Shown here: piece by piece, positions 40,267 through 48,711 of the stretch
Layout: every line of letters starts with the position of its first letter
Numbering within the stretch: the first letter of the stretch is position 1
DNA from: W0P28-013 sp963621145
Lineage (GTDB): Bacteria; Bacteroidota; Bacteroidia; Bacteroidales; Paludibacteraceae
Direction of reading: 5' to 3'
Assembly: GCA_963621145.1 (NCBI GenBank)
Contig: CAVFDI010000003.1
Coordinates: forward strand, 1 to 51,251
DNA: 51,251 nt
The notes under the pieces: generated by a model
Database searches by the model: none
What the model was told of the DNA's origin: nothing
What the model saw: the letters and a program-made list of their open reading frames with translations, nothing else
Program-made: the position numbers and the translations under genes

Positions 40267-41706
40267 TTACTTGTTCTTTTTGCTCAAATTGAACATTCCT
40301 GCATAGCAAACGCCCAGCGAAATTGATGGTTCGTTGTTATACTGTTCGTGCAGAAAACGCTCCGAAAATTCGGCTTTTATCACCACATCTTTCAGCGGAT
40401 AGTAGTTCACACCCACTGCCAAGCGATGGCGCTCGGTCCATTTGTAGTCGCTATTCGAGCCTGCGGGATTGTAGGCGTCGTAGTATTCGTAGGCGGCAAA
40501 GACGAAAAGGCGTTGATTTTTTTCGAACAATTTGTCGGAAAACGAGAACACATCGAGGCCAGCCTGCAGCGAAGCGCACCATGCTTGGTCGCCCACCAAC
40601 GTGCGTTTGTAGGGCGAAGTGCTCGACTGCATGCGGTTGTACGACGATATAATTTCGGCATCGCTCAGGTGACCATAGTCGGCGTTGCCCTGAATGCGTG
40701 CGTAGCGACATTTGTACTCGAAATCGAAAGTGCCAATGCCAACAGCGCCTTTCACATTTTTGTATTTGCCCGACTCGTCGCTCTGCAGCGTGTTGTTGAA
40801 CGAATGCCCGTAGTAACCACTCACGCCCAAGCGCAAGCCGTCAACGGGGTAAAAATCGAAACGCGCCGCAGCGGCATATTTGTTGGCTGGCGTAAATTCG
40901 AACGACGATGCCGAGCCGTATTTAATCCACGAATCTTTCGAGAAATAGTGCGAATTGAGTCCTGGCAGACCCATAATTTGATAGCGCATGTGTTTAGTGC
41001 GTCCCCAAATGCTGATGCCCGTCTGATGCCATGTGCAGGGCAAAATTTGATTTTCGCCTTCGGGACGATAGACGGTAAAAAACTCGGTTGGCAGGTGATG
41101 CGCGTTGGTGTAGCCCACTGGCACCACATCGTGACCAAGGCGAATGTTGATGGCGTCGCCAAACGACTTCTGAATCCAGAATTGTTCCAAAGCCACCTCG
41201 CCGCCGCGCTCAATCTCTTTTTCCCATTCGCCAAACTCCTCGTCTTCCATCTCCACAGCCGACTCCGTTCCGCCATGTTCAAACTCAATTTCGCTACCAA
41301 ACGACCAGCCGCGACCAAAATCGTAGCCCAACATCAGCACCACATGCGGCAAATCGACCTGACCATTGCTTACTGCGTCTTTGTACTGATCGGCTTTGCT
41401 GTAACGGTTGATGTTGTCGCTGTAGAAATTGCGCGTAAGTACCGCCTCGCCGTAGCCACCAATGGTGAAACCGCCCGCCTCGCGCGACAAATGTTTGCGC
41501 TCCTTTTTCGTTTTTTCGGTCGATGTAGTATCGGGCTTTTGCGGCGATGCGCCTGTAGTAGCGTCAACTTTTTCGGCTGCCTCCAAGCGCTCGATACGGC
41601 GCAAAAGATCTTCGTATTGCGACTTCGATATAGTAATTTCGTCCTGCGCAAAAACGCTCGGAACGACCATCAATAGGGCAAAAAGTAAAATTTTCGATTT
41701 CTGCAT
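40267..41706 (-). CDS. Outer-membrane porin-like beta-barrel protein
   Basis: About 479 residues from ATG 41706; an in-frame GTG at 41712 is a weaker start. The signal peptide ends VFAQ; a short coiled-coil follows (SQYEDLLRRIERLEAAE, residues about 28-45), as in trimeric porins of the phosphate-selective type; then a low-complexity Lys/Thr linker and a barrel (GGFTIGGYGEAVLTRNFYSD, VVLMLGYDFGRGWSFGSEIE). It ends with a Phe-containing strand (YAGMFNLSKKNK). First gene of the imelysin cluster, with a promoter at 41729-41760. It may admit iron compounds, but specificity cannot be inferred. Confidence 0.8.
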   Translation of the reverse strand: MQKSKILLFALLMVVPSVFAQDEITISKSQYEDLLRRIERLEAAEKVDATTGASPQKPDTTSTEKTKKERKHLSREAGGFTIGGYGEAVLTRNFYSDNINRYSKADQYKDAVSNGQVDLPHVVLMLGYDFGRGWSFGSEIEFEHGGTESAVEMEDEEFGEWEKEIERGGEVALEQFWIQKSFGDAINIRLGHDVVPVGYTNAHHLPTEFFTVYRPEGENQILPCTWHQTGISIWGRTKHMRYQIMGLPGLNSHYFSKDSWIKYGSASSFEFTPANKYAAAARFDFYPVDGLRLGVSGYYGHSFNNTLQSDESGKYKNVKGAVGIGTFDFEYKCRYARIQGNADYGHLSDAEIISSYNRMQSSTSPYKRTLVGDQAWCASLQAGLDVFSFSDKLFEKNQRLFVFAAYEYYDAYNPAGSNSDYKWTERHRLAVGVNYYPLKDVVIKAEFSERFLHEQYNNEPSISLGVCYAGMFNLSKKNK

Positions 41707-41728
41707 AATCACTGCAATTTGTTTGGTG

Positions 41729-41760
41729 CAAAATTACAGCGACCCAAAAATCTCCACAAT
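41729..41760 (-). promoter_or_regulatory. Probable promoter of the porin-imelysin cluster
   Basis: On the minus strand: ATTG (41760-41757), a 20-base spacer and TAATTTTG (41736-41729). The -7 box is consensus; the -33 box matches three of four. Start near 41722. Confidence 0.5.
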
Positions 41761-41834
41761 CCCAAAAATGTGGTATTTTTGTCTGTCACACTCTACCCAA
41801 AAATAGTGATTTCGCCAACACACACTTTCAAACC

Positions 41835-41866
41835 TTTGCACACACCATATTTTATGAGTACCTTTG
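41835..41866 (+). promoter_or_regulatory. Consensus promoter ahead of a 250-nt leader
   Basis: TTTG (41835-41838), a 20-base spacer and TACCTTTG (41859-41866). Start near 41873, well before the DUF4491 ATG at 42124. Confidence 0.72.
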
Positions 41867-41872
41867 CACTCC

Positions 41873-42123
41873 AAAAAAAGTTGAACTGTTGAAGCGTTGA
41901 AATGTTGAAACGTTTATTTGTGAAGCGAATAAATTTGTAAACCGTCTTTGTCGCCACACCCTTTTCCGTTTCTCACGATAGGGAAAACCACGGACTCAAA
42001 AAAACGCCGCTAAAATTTTAATTAAATGATTGGAAATTAGACAATTGAATAATTTAAAAGTCTTTTATCTTTACTCCTTACTCTTTATTCAAAAAACTCC
42101 TAACTCCTAACTCCTAACTGAAC
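41873..42123 (+). other. Long leader or small RNA region before the DUF4491 gene
   Basis: Begins with four 8-base GTTGAAnn units (41880-41911). A hairpin TTTATT/AATAAA follows (about 41914-41934), then TTTTCC (41962-41967) opposite GGAAAA (41982-41987). The last 100 bases are AATT octamers (about 42010-42055) and TCCTAAC heptamers (about 42098-42118). No coding potential is apparent. Confidence 0.5.
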
Positions 42124-42414
42124 ATGATTTCTTTCGAAGGACTAATTGTTGGTGCTGCCACATTTCTCACCATTGGCATGTTTCACCCTATTGTTATTAA
42201 GGCCGAATATTATCTTGGCGTGCGCTGCTGGCCGCTGTTTGCGCTTGTTGGCGTGGCGGGTGCAGTCGGCTCGCTGTTTTGCACCAACTCCATCGCCTCG
42301 GTGTTGCTCGGCGTCTTTTCGTTCTCATCATTTTGGGGTATTGGCGAACTTTTCGAACAGCGCAAACGCGTCGAAAAAGGCTGGTTTCCGAAGAGAGAAA
42401 AAAAACAAAAATAA
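42124..42414 (+). CDS. DUF4491 small membrane protein
   Basis: 96 residues with three hydrophobic segments (IVGAATFLTIGMFHPIVI, WPLFALVGVAGAVGSLF, ASVLLGVFSFSSFWGIGEL) and a basic C-terminus. The GLIVGAATFLTIGMFHP start and FWGIGELFEQRKRVEKGWFP end match the DUF4491 pattern of Bacteroidetes and Firmicutes. Function unknown. It stands alone after a long leader. 42415-42592 downstream shows nothing recognisable. Confidence 0.85.
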   Translation: MISFEGLIVGAATFLTIGMFHPIVIKAEYYLGVRCWPLFALVGVAGAVGSLFCTNSIASVLLGVFSFSSFWGIGELFEQRKRVEKGWFPKREKKQK

Positions 42415-42592
42415 CAAAGCACAGAATGGTTTTCTGGTTTCTAAATCTCTGTTTTTGAGGAATCAATCAATTCTGCATTCCTTCAGAAACCAACCATTCG
42501 TTCAACGATTCGACGCTTATAGTGCAACACTGCTGATTATCGCAATCATGCAAATTTTCAAGCGGAAGAGACAATTGAGCAACTAAAATTCG

Positions 42593-42600
42593 TAACTTTG
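42593..42600 (+). promoter_or_regulatory. -7 box for the small lipoprotein gene
   Basis: TAACTTTG followed by CAGCGC, as at other start sites here. No good TTTG lies at the usual distance. Start near 42607, 40 nt before the ATG. Confidence 0.5.
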
Positions 42601-42646
42601 CAGCGCAATTCAACCACAAAATTTTTCAAAAAAAGGAGAAAAGACA

Positions 42647-42940
42647 ATGAAACGCATTTTTTACTCGCTGGCCGTGTGCGCTGTAGTGGCACTGGCAGCA
42701 ACATCGTGTAGCAACAAAGCACGCTGCTGGAAAATGGTACTCGATGTACCTTCGGTAAATGTTCACGCCGAACAATACTTCTGGGGAACCAGTTCCGAAG
42801 TTGACGCCCAAAGCACCGAGATGCTTGGTAAATACGCCAGCGCACTCGGAGAAGCAGCAGTTGGCGCCAAAGTCGACTCAAAAAAAGTGATGGGAAAGAG
42901 CGAAAGCGAATGCAAGGGCATGAATGTCAGTGCAGATTAA
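42647..42940 (+). CDS. Small uncharacterised lipoprotein
   Basis: 97 residues. Signal with lipobox AATSC (Cys21), then a short domain with CWKMVLDVPSVNVHAEQYFWG and a tail with further Cys and many Lys/Ser. No family recognised. The coding end is unusual: its last five codons plus stop lie within an 18-base tandem duplication. A strong terminator follows directly. Confidence 0.7.
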   Translation: MKRIFYSLAVCAVVALAATSCSNKARCWKMVLDVPSVNVHAEQYFWGTSSEVDAQSTEMLGKYASALGEAAVGAKVDSKKVMGKSESECKGMNVSAD

Positions 42941-42958
42941 AATGTCAGTGCAGATTAA
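42923..42958. repeat. Exact 18-bp tandem duplication spanning a stop codon
   Basis: AATGTCAGTGCAGATTAA occurs at 42923-42940 and again at 42941-42958 without a mismatch. It encodes Asn-Val-Ser-Ala-Asp-stop twice in the same frame, so stop read-through would add the same residues and stop again. Confidence 0.95.
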
Positions 42959-42988
42959 AAAAAGCGGCCTCGAGCCGCTTTTTTTTTA
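42955..42988. terminator. Bidirectional intrinsic terminator
   Basis: GCGGC (42964-42968) pairs with GCCGC (42974-42978) around CTCGA; seven A before and nine T after extend the stem. It serves the lipoprotein (+) and pdxB (-), which converge here. Confidence 0.9.
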
Positions 42989-43030
42989 ATTTTGAGAACA
43001 TGGAAGATAGACGCTTCTAATTATCAATTA

Positions 43031-44065
43031 TCAATTAAATTGAGCGTCCCTGCGCAATTTGTATTCGCTGCGCAATTTTTCAAAATCGTTTGGCGCAGAG
43101 CGCAGTGCAGCATCGTCGCGACCGATGTCGTAAGAGCACAAAATGGTTTGCGTCAACTCATGGTACGACCGACAATGGCAAGGCTTCATCTTTGGCAAAT
43201 CATTCACGCAAAAATCGTCGAGTCCAAGACCGAAAAACCGACTCACAGCACGCACGCACATCTCGGTGGCAGCGGCTTTGCCATCGGCCGAATAGCCCGC
43301 AATATGCGGCGTGGCAATCATCGCCATTTGCAGCAAATCCGCATCAATCCTCGGCTCATTTTCCCAACAATCGATAGCGCAATCCGAAATTTGTCCCGAT
43401 TTCAGCGCGTTTTTTAACGCATTTTCATCGACCACACCGCCACGTGCTGCGTTGATTATCAGCGGTTTGCGCTTGCATTTCTCAAAAAAATCCACATCAG
43501 CCATGTGATAAGTGGCAAATTCGCCTTCGCGCGTCAGTGGCGTGTGAAAAGTGATGACGTCGGCCTCGTGCGCAAGTTGCTCGAGCGACACAAAATCGTC
43601 CGATTTTTCTGTTTTTTCGCGAATGGGATCAGTTTGTAAGACTCTCATTCCCAAAAGTTTAGCCATTTTCAGGACTTCGCGCCCCACATGCCCAACGCCC
43701 ACAATACCTAGCGTTTTTTCTCGCAAATCGGCAGCATTTTTTTTCGCCCAAAAACACAACACCGACGCGACATATCGCCCAACCGCAGGCGCATTACAAC
43801 CTGGCGCGTTTGTCCATTTTATGCCATTTTTCTGGCAAAAATCGGCATCGATATGGTCGTAACCAATGGTAGCAGTAGCAACAAACCGCACTAGCGAACC
43901 GCCAAGCAAAGCCGCATTGCAATGCGTTCGCGTGCGCACAATCAGCAAATCGGCGCAGCGCACTGCCTCGGGCGTAAAGTCGGAAGGAGCCAGATATTGC
44001 ACCTCGGCAAACGGCTCAAACACACCATTTATATAAGGGATAAATTTATCGATAACGATTTTCAT
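43031..44065 (-). CDS. pdxB: Erythronate-4-phosphate dehydrogenase (vitamin B6 synthesis)
   Basis: 344 residues of the D-2-hydroxyacid dehydrogenase family. The NAD-binding region is GIVGVGHVGREVLKMAKLL. Catalytic residues lie in NAARGGVVDENAL (Arg), DCWENEPRID (Glu) and TPHIAGYSADGK (His). The GYSADGK ending and the C-terminal extension fit PdxB, which oxidises 4-phosphoerythronate in the DXP-dependent pyridoxal phosphate pathway. The upstream lipoprotein gene overlaps its start by 4 bases (ATGA). Confidence 0.92.
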   Translation of the reverse strand: MKIVIDKFIPYINGVFEPFAEVQYLAPSDFTPEAVRCADLLIVRTRTHCNAALLGGSLVRFVATATIGYDHIDADFCQKNGIKWTNAPGCNAPAVGRYVASVLCFWAKKNAADLREKTLGIVGVGHVGREVLKMAKLLGMRVLQTDPIREKTEKSDDFVSLEQLAHEADVITFHTPLTREGEFATYHMADVDFFEKCKRKPLIINAARGGVVDENALKNALKSGQISDCAIDCWENEPRIDADLLQMAMIATPHIAGYSADGKAAATEMCVRAVSRFFGLGLDDFCVNDLPKMKPCHCRSYHELTQTILCSYDIGRDDAALRSAPNDFEKLRSEYKLRRDAQFN

Positions 44066-44472
44066 TCCGTCACCGTTTTTTTCTGAAAACGCAAATCCAT
44101 ATCGCCCAAAACTTTCACATTAGTAATGGTCGAAAGCACGCCATCGCGGTAGAAGAAATAGACTGGATTGCCATTTTTGTCGTGCCCAAGAATGGAATCG
44201 CCCAACACGCTGTAGTCGCCACGCATCGCCATATCCACGCATTTGCCTTGCGCCGCCACAAAAAACGAGTCAGTAGTAACTTCCATGGTCATGTCGTTCA
44301 GGCAATCGTAGCCCAAAGCGGCAGCCAATGGCAACCAATCGGTATTTTGATCGACTTTATAGGCCGCATACAGATACCAAGTTCCCTCCAGTTCGCTGTA
44401 CGAAACCTCGTCTTTGCGCTTGCACGCCAACAGCGCAAGCAGCAGCAGAACCCAACAGACAGTGCGTTTCAT
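44062..44472 (-). CDS. Small lipocalin-like lipoprotein
   Basis: 136 residues from ATG 44472 (MKRTVCWVLLLLALLACKRK, lipobox Cys17); an earlier in-frame ATG at 44529 lies in the tRNA terminator and is rejected. YSELEGTWYLYAAYKVD resembles the start of lipocalin-like domains, followed by beta strands (TMEVTTDSFFVA, VYFFYRDGVLSTITNV). Ligand unknown. Translationally coupled to pdxB by a 4-base overlap, an association of uncertain meaning. Confidence 0.7.
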   Translation of the reverse strand: MKRTVCWVLLLLALLACKRKDEVSYSELEGTWYLYAAYKVDQNTDWLPLAAALGYDCLNDMTMEVTTDSFFVAAQGKCVDMAMRGDYSVLGDSILGHDKNGNPVYFFYRDGVLSTITNVKVLGDMDLRFQKKTVTE

Positions 44473-44484
44473 CTTTTCATCTAC

Positions 44485-44521
44485 AAAAAAAATCAGCCAC
44501 TTGATAATCGTCAAACGGCTG
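44485..44521 (-). terminator. Terminator of tRNA-fMet
   Basis: On the minus strand CAGCC (44521-44517) pairs with GGCTG (44498-44494), with TTGA/TCAA inside, followed by eight T (44492-44485). It lies 13 bases beyond the tRNA 3' end. Confidence 0.8.
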
Positions 44522-44533
44522 GTTTTCAATTAG

Positions 44534-44605
<72 letters not shown>

Positions 44606-44618
44606 ATGATTTCGGCTG

Positions 44619-44650
44619 CAAAGGTAGAACTTTTTTTTTGTTCTACCAAA
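44619..44650 (-). promoter_or_regulatory. Promoter of tRNA-fMet
   Basis: On the minus strand: TTTG (44650-44647), a 20-base spacer and TACCTTTG (44626-44619), followed by the start near 44612. Confidence 0.82.
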
Positions 44651-44719
44651 TTTTTCGGCATATTTTTTCGAAAAAAGTGCAGAAACGGCTATTTTGAGTT
44701 GATTTTGAATAAAATGTTG

Positions 44720-44727
44720 TATCTTTG
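44720..44727 (+). promoter_or_regulatory. -7 box of pssA
   Basis: TATCTTTG followed by CAGATG. TTTG occurs at 44693-44696 (23-base spacer) and 44704-44707 (12-base), neither ideal. Start near 44734, 23 nt before the ATG. Confidence 0.6.
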
Positions 44728-44756
44728 CAGATGTATTTTTTGAGAAAATCACCACC

Positions 44757-45443
44757 ATGAACATAAAAAAACACATTCCAAACACCATCACTTGCTGCAA
44801 TTTGCTCTCGGGCACAGTGGCCGTCATCTGCGCATACAACGGGCGTTTCGATCTTACGGTGCTTTTCGTGCTGTTGTCGGCTGTGTTCGACTTTTTCGAC
44901 GGATTTTCGGCGCGACTGCTGGGCGTTTCGTCAGCCATTGGCAAGGAACTCGACTCGCTGGCCGATCTCATCAGTTTTGGTTTTGCGCCGAGCATGGCGG
45001 CATTCACGCTACTCGCCCGCAGCGAATGGGAATGGACGCGCTATTTTGCGCTGATAATGGTGGCTTTTTCGGCTCTGCGCTTGGCCAAATTCAACCTCGA
45101 CGAACGCCAAACTTCGTCGTTCATCGGCTTGGCAACGCCTGCTAACGCCATTTTTTGGGTCGGGCTGGCCTACTCCTACGGCGAAATAGGTCAACTACCA
45201 ACGCTTCCGTGGGTTATTTTGGCAATGCTGGCACTATCGTGCTTTCTGCTGGTGTGCGAGTTGCCCATGTTTTCGCTCAAATTCAAAACTTGGGGCTGGC
45301 AAGGCAACCAAGTGCGCTGGATCTTCATTGGCGGCGTGGTGATTTTGGCTGCCATTCTTCGCCAAAACGCCCTACCATACATCATCGTGTGGTATGCGCT
45401 GCTCTCGGTTTGCGATTTAACATCGAAAAAAATTAAAGGATAG
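44757..45443 (+). CDS. pssA: CDP-diacylglycerol-serine O-phosphatidyltransferase
   Basis: 228 residues, six to eight membrane segments. The CDP-alcohol phosphatidyltransferase motif runs through FDFFDGFSARLLG and then IGKELDSLADLISF, with the required Asp, Gly, Ala-Arg and the two last Asp residues. N-terminal KKHIPNTITCCNLLSG matches the bacterial type II PssA start. It makes phosphatidylserine from CDP-diacylglycerol and serine at the inner membrane, leading to phosphatidylethanolamine. Confidence 0.92.
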   Translation: MNIKKHIPNTITCCNLLSGTVAVICAYNGRFDLTVLFVLLSAVFDFFDGFSARLLGVSSAIGKELDSLADLISFGFAPSMAAFTLLARSEWEWTRYFALIMVAFSALRLAKFNLDERQTSSFIGLATPANAIFWVGLAYSYGEIGQLPTLPWVILAMLALSCFLLVCELPMFSLKFKTWGWQGNQVRWIFIGGVVILAAILRQNALPYIIVWYALLSVCDLTSKKIKG

Positions 45444-45531
45444 AGGCAGATTTGCACAAACCAACTTCTAGCCTAGGTTTTTCGTTCCCTTTACCGCTAA
45501 AAAAACTAATTTTTCATCAAACATTACTACC

Positions 45532-48513
45532 ATGAAAAAGCATTACTTAACCCTTATTCTGGCCTTGTTGGCGACCGTCAGCATTTGTGCCGAAATTCCT
45601 GCTGGCTACTACCACCAAGCCAACGAACTGCAACAGCAAGCTCTGAAAACTGCGCTGGGCAACATCATTTCGAACGGTCGATTTTTGCCATACAACGGAA
45701 GCGGCGGACCAAACACCACTTGGGAAGGTTTCTACTACACCGATCGCAACGCCGCCGACAGCACTGTAATCGACATGTATTCGAACGAAAAATTCAAGTT
45801 CACCTACACCGCCAATCAGCCTGATTTTCTGAGTGTTAGCGGCATGCATATTGAGCATTCGCTGCCAAAATCGTGGTGGGGCGGCGCCATGTACAATTCG
45901 TACAAAGATCTACACCATCTTTTCCCAGCCGAAGGTAAAATTAATTCCGCCAAAAACGACCTGCCACTCGGCATTGTGGGCGTGGCAACGAGCGACAACG
46001 GCGTGAGCAAAGTGGGACAAAACACCTTCCGCGCCACCGACTACGCTGGCAACTGTTTCGAACCAGCCGACGAATACAAAGGCGATTTTGCGCGCGCCTA
46101 TTTCTATGTGGTGACAGCCTACGAAGAGTTCGGCGAGCAAGGCTTGTGGCAGTCGCCAATGATAGACAACAACACTTATCCCGTGTGGAAACCGTGGGCG
46201 CAAGAGTTGCTGCTGAAGTGGCATCGCGCCGACCCCGTGAGCCAGAAAGAACTCGACCGCCAAGAGGAGGTCTACAAAATTCAGGGCAACCGCAATCCTT
46301 ACATCGACTGTCCCGACCTGGTGGAACTGATTTGGGGCGACAAGCAAGACCAAAAATTCGAGGCGCCAGCACTAGACGAACCTTATCTGATTACGCCAAC
46401 ACGCTGGGATCGTTACAATTTTGGTGTGCTGATGAAAGGCAACAATCAAAGCCTGAAATTCACAGTGGAAGGCACAAACCTAGCCAGCGACTTGACGCTG
46501 AAAATAAAGAATGATACAAAAGCCTTCAAGCTGTCGAAGACCAAGATCACTTCGAACGAGGCACTCAATCGCACCGAGATAACACTCAATTTCGATGCCT
46601 CGCAGACAGGCGAATATGTCGATTCGCTCGAGATATCGGGCGGCGGATTGGCACAAGCAGTGAAAGTGCTGATTAGCGCCAGCGTAACCGACGAATTCAT
46701 GACCCTGCCCGCCACCGACATCAGCACAACCGAAGCCACACTCAGTTGGATGAGCAAAGCCGATGCCACAGGCTACTCCATCGATGTGTTCCAAGGCGGC
46801 AACGAGGCCAGCGACCTTTTCTTTTCGTACTACATCGAAGGCTCGTCGTGGAACAAAGTCGTGGCCATCTACAACGGCACGGGCAAAGCAGTCGATCTAT
46901 CGAAATACGAACTACGCAAGCAAAACAATGGCGTTGGCTCGTTCAAAAACGATACGCTAACGCAACTGAGCGGCACACTGGCCAACGGCAGCGTGTATGT
47001 GCTGGCACACTACGGCGCTAAAGACGAATTTAAAGCGCTCGCCAACAAAATATGCGGCAAAACTAACAATGACCAACAAACAGCGCTTTCATTCAACGGA
47101 AACGATGCCATCGCACTCTACCACAGTGGCATTCAGATTGATGTGATCGGCGAAGTGAACAATACCAAAACGTGGGGCGAAAACATGACCTTGTGCCGCA
47201 AAAGCATAGTAAATGGTCCTACGCAGCAATTCAATTGGGACGAATGGGAGCAATTCCCCCAAGACTACAAAACCGATCTGAACAAGCACACTATGCTGGG
47301 TTCTGAGATCAATTATATCATAAAAGATAGAGCCATGGGACGCACCACACAATGCCGCATTCAAAATCTGACTCCAGGGCAAGAATACATCTACCGCGTT
47401 ACTGCCACTGGCGCAACCAATGAACAAACCGTGAACGCCGTTCGTTTCACCACCAGCAGCATTGAAACACCCATCGCACTCGAAGTCGAAAACATTGAAG
47501 GCGATGCTTTTGAACCGCTGTGGGAAACCATTCCAAGCGTACAAAAATATTTGATCGACATCTTCACCATTTCTGGAAAATACGTCACCGAAACTGAAGG
47601 ATTCGACAGCCTTGTAACCAACAAAGCACTGCTCGAGGCGGCTGGCTGGAACTTTGGTTTGACCGCAGCCAACAAAACGGAATCGTCGTGTGGTACTGCG
47701 GCGCCATGCGTAGCATTCAAAAACGACAAAGCAAAGAATGCAACACCCAAACTCGACACGCTCGTCAGCAAAACCTACACCGAAGCCATCACCAAACTCA
47801 CGTTTATGTATCACTGGGGCGATAAAAAAGCCAAAGGCAACGGCGACAGCATAGCCACACTTGCGCTCGACTGCTACAATGGCACAGAATGGTGCAACAT
47901 CGACACACTGCGCGCCGATGGCACCACCAGCCAAAAACATCCTGAATACAAATTCGCCACAGACGACAACATCAAACAATTCCGCTGGATCTACACACGC
48001 AAAATCTATGGTTCGGTGCTGCTCGACGATGTGGCAGCAACTAGCGGCAACGAGGACTCCATATTTATTGCGCAAAACGAGCCTTGGTACGAAGGTTGGT
48101 GGGCCACCAATCTGAAGCCCGAGACCGAATATATCTATCGTTTGCGCGCCACACAGCACGATTTCGTCACCGACTACTCTAACGAAATTCGCGTAACCAC
48201 CTCCGCCAGCACCGAGCACAACGAACACACCAACATCACGCCCGACCCATTTGACGACACGCCAGAAATTATCGACACCCGCGTGGGCAAAATAGCCGAC
48301 GATGGCATAACAATTTGGGCAAATGCGTCGGGCATTGGCATTGCAGGTGCCGACGAAAATGCCGAAATTCGCATCTACAGCGTGGGCGGACAACTGCTCT
48401 ACCAACGCGCAACCAACGGCAGCGAACACTTTGCACCCATTGCGCAGCACGGCATCTATGTGGTGCAACTGCGCGACAGCAACGGACTTCGCGCCTACAA
48501 GGTGGCAAAATAA
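45532..48513 (+). CDS. Large secreted endonuclease I with lamin-tail insert and T9SS tail
   Basis: 993 residues. Signal peptide 1-20; endonuclease I domain at about 25-285 with MHIEHSLPKSWWGG (105-118), DLHHLFPAEGKINSAKNDLP (126-145), GDFARAYFYVVTAYEE and IQGNRNPYIDCP. A beta-sandwich follows. Then an Fn3-like domain is split by a lamin-tail (LTD) domain (about 430-560: KVVAIYNGTGKAVDLSKYEL, FNGNDAIALYHSG), and its second part is recognised by IQNLTPGQEYIYRVTA. A second Fn3-like domain is split by a jelly-roll-like insert (about 690-840) and closes with NLKPETEYIYRLRA. A type A T9SS tail ends the protein (IRIYSVGGQLLYQ ... GIYVVQL). Paralog of the nuclease at 7566-9641. Confidence 0.9.
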   Translation: MKKHYLTLILALLATVSICAEIPAGYYHQANELQQQALKTALGNIISNGRFLPYNGSGGPNTTWEGFYYTDRNAADSTVIDMYSNEKFKFTYTANQPDFLSVSGMHIEHSLPKSWWGGAMYNSYKDLHHLFPAEGKINSAKNDLPLGIVGVATSDNGVSKVGQNTFRATDYAGNCFEPADEYKGDFARAYFYVVTAYEEFGEQGLWQSPMIDNNTYPVWKPWAQELLLKWHRADPVSQKELDRQEEVYKIQGNRNPYIDCPDLVELIWGDKQDQKFEAPALDEPYLITPTRWDRYNFGVLMKGNNQSLKFTVEGTNLASDLTLKIKNDTKAFKLSKTKITSNEALNRTEITLNFDASQTGEYVDSLEISGGGLAQAVKVLISASVTDEFMTLPATDISTTEATLSWMSKADATGYSIDVFQGGNEASDLFFSYYIEGSSWNKVVAIYNGTGKAVDLSKYELRKQNNGVGSFKNDTLTQLSGTLANGSVYVLAHYGAKDEFKALANKICGKTNNDQQTALSFNGNDAIALYHSGIQIDVIGEVNNTKTWGENMTLCRKSIVNGPTQQFNWDEWEQFPQDYKTDLNKHTMLGSEINYIIKDRAMGRTTQCRIQNLTPGQEYIYRVTATGATNEQTVNAVRFTTSSIETPIALEVENIEGDAFEPLWETIPSVQKYLIDIFTISGKYVTETEGFDSLVTNKALLEAAGWNFGLTAANKTESSCGTAAPCVAFKNDKAKNATPKLDTLVSKTYTEAITKLTFMYHWGDKKAKGNGDSIATLALDCYNGTEWCNIDTLRADGTTSQKHPEYKFATDDNIKQFRWIYTRKIYGSVLLDDVAATSGNEDSIFIAQNEPWYEGWWATNLKPETEYIYRLRATQHDFVTDYSNEIRVTTSASTEHNEHTNITPDPFDDTPEIIDTRVGKIADDGITIWANASGIGIAGADENAEIRIYSVGGQLLYQRATNGSEHFAPIAQHGIYVVQLRDSNGLRAYKVAK

Positions 48514-48530
48514 ATTTCACTCCAACAACA

Positions 48531-48570
48531 AAAAAAGTGCGGAACTTCTGCGGAGGTTTCGCACTTTTTA
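48531..48570 (+). terminator. Terminator of the large nuclease gene
   Basis: A 14-bp stem AAAAAGTGCGGAAC / GTTTCGCACTTTTT (one G-T pair) with a 10-base loop, 18 bases after the stop. The 3' arm itself provides the T-run. Confidence 0.85.
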
Positions 48571-48711
48571 TTTTTTAGAAATTATGCTGTAGAACATATC
48601 AACAAACAACACATCGTATGCAAAAAAATCGTAAATTGCGGAGATTTTTGAAATCAAATTGATTTCGGATCATACCAAAACGCATTTTTTAACCTAAAAT
48701 CTAGTAACACA

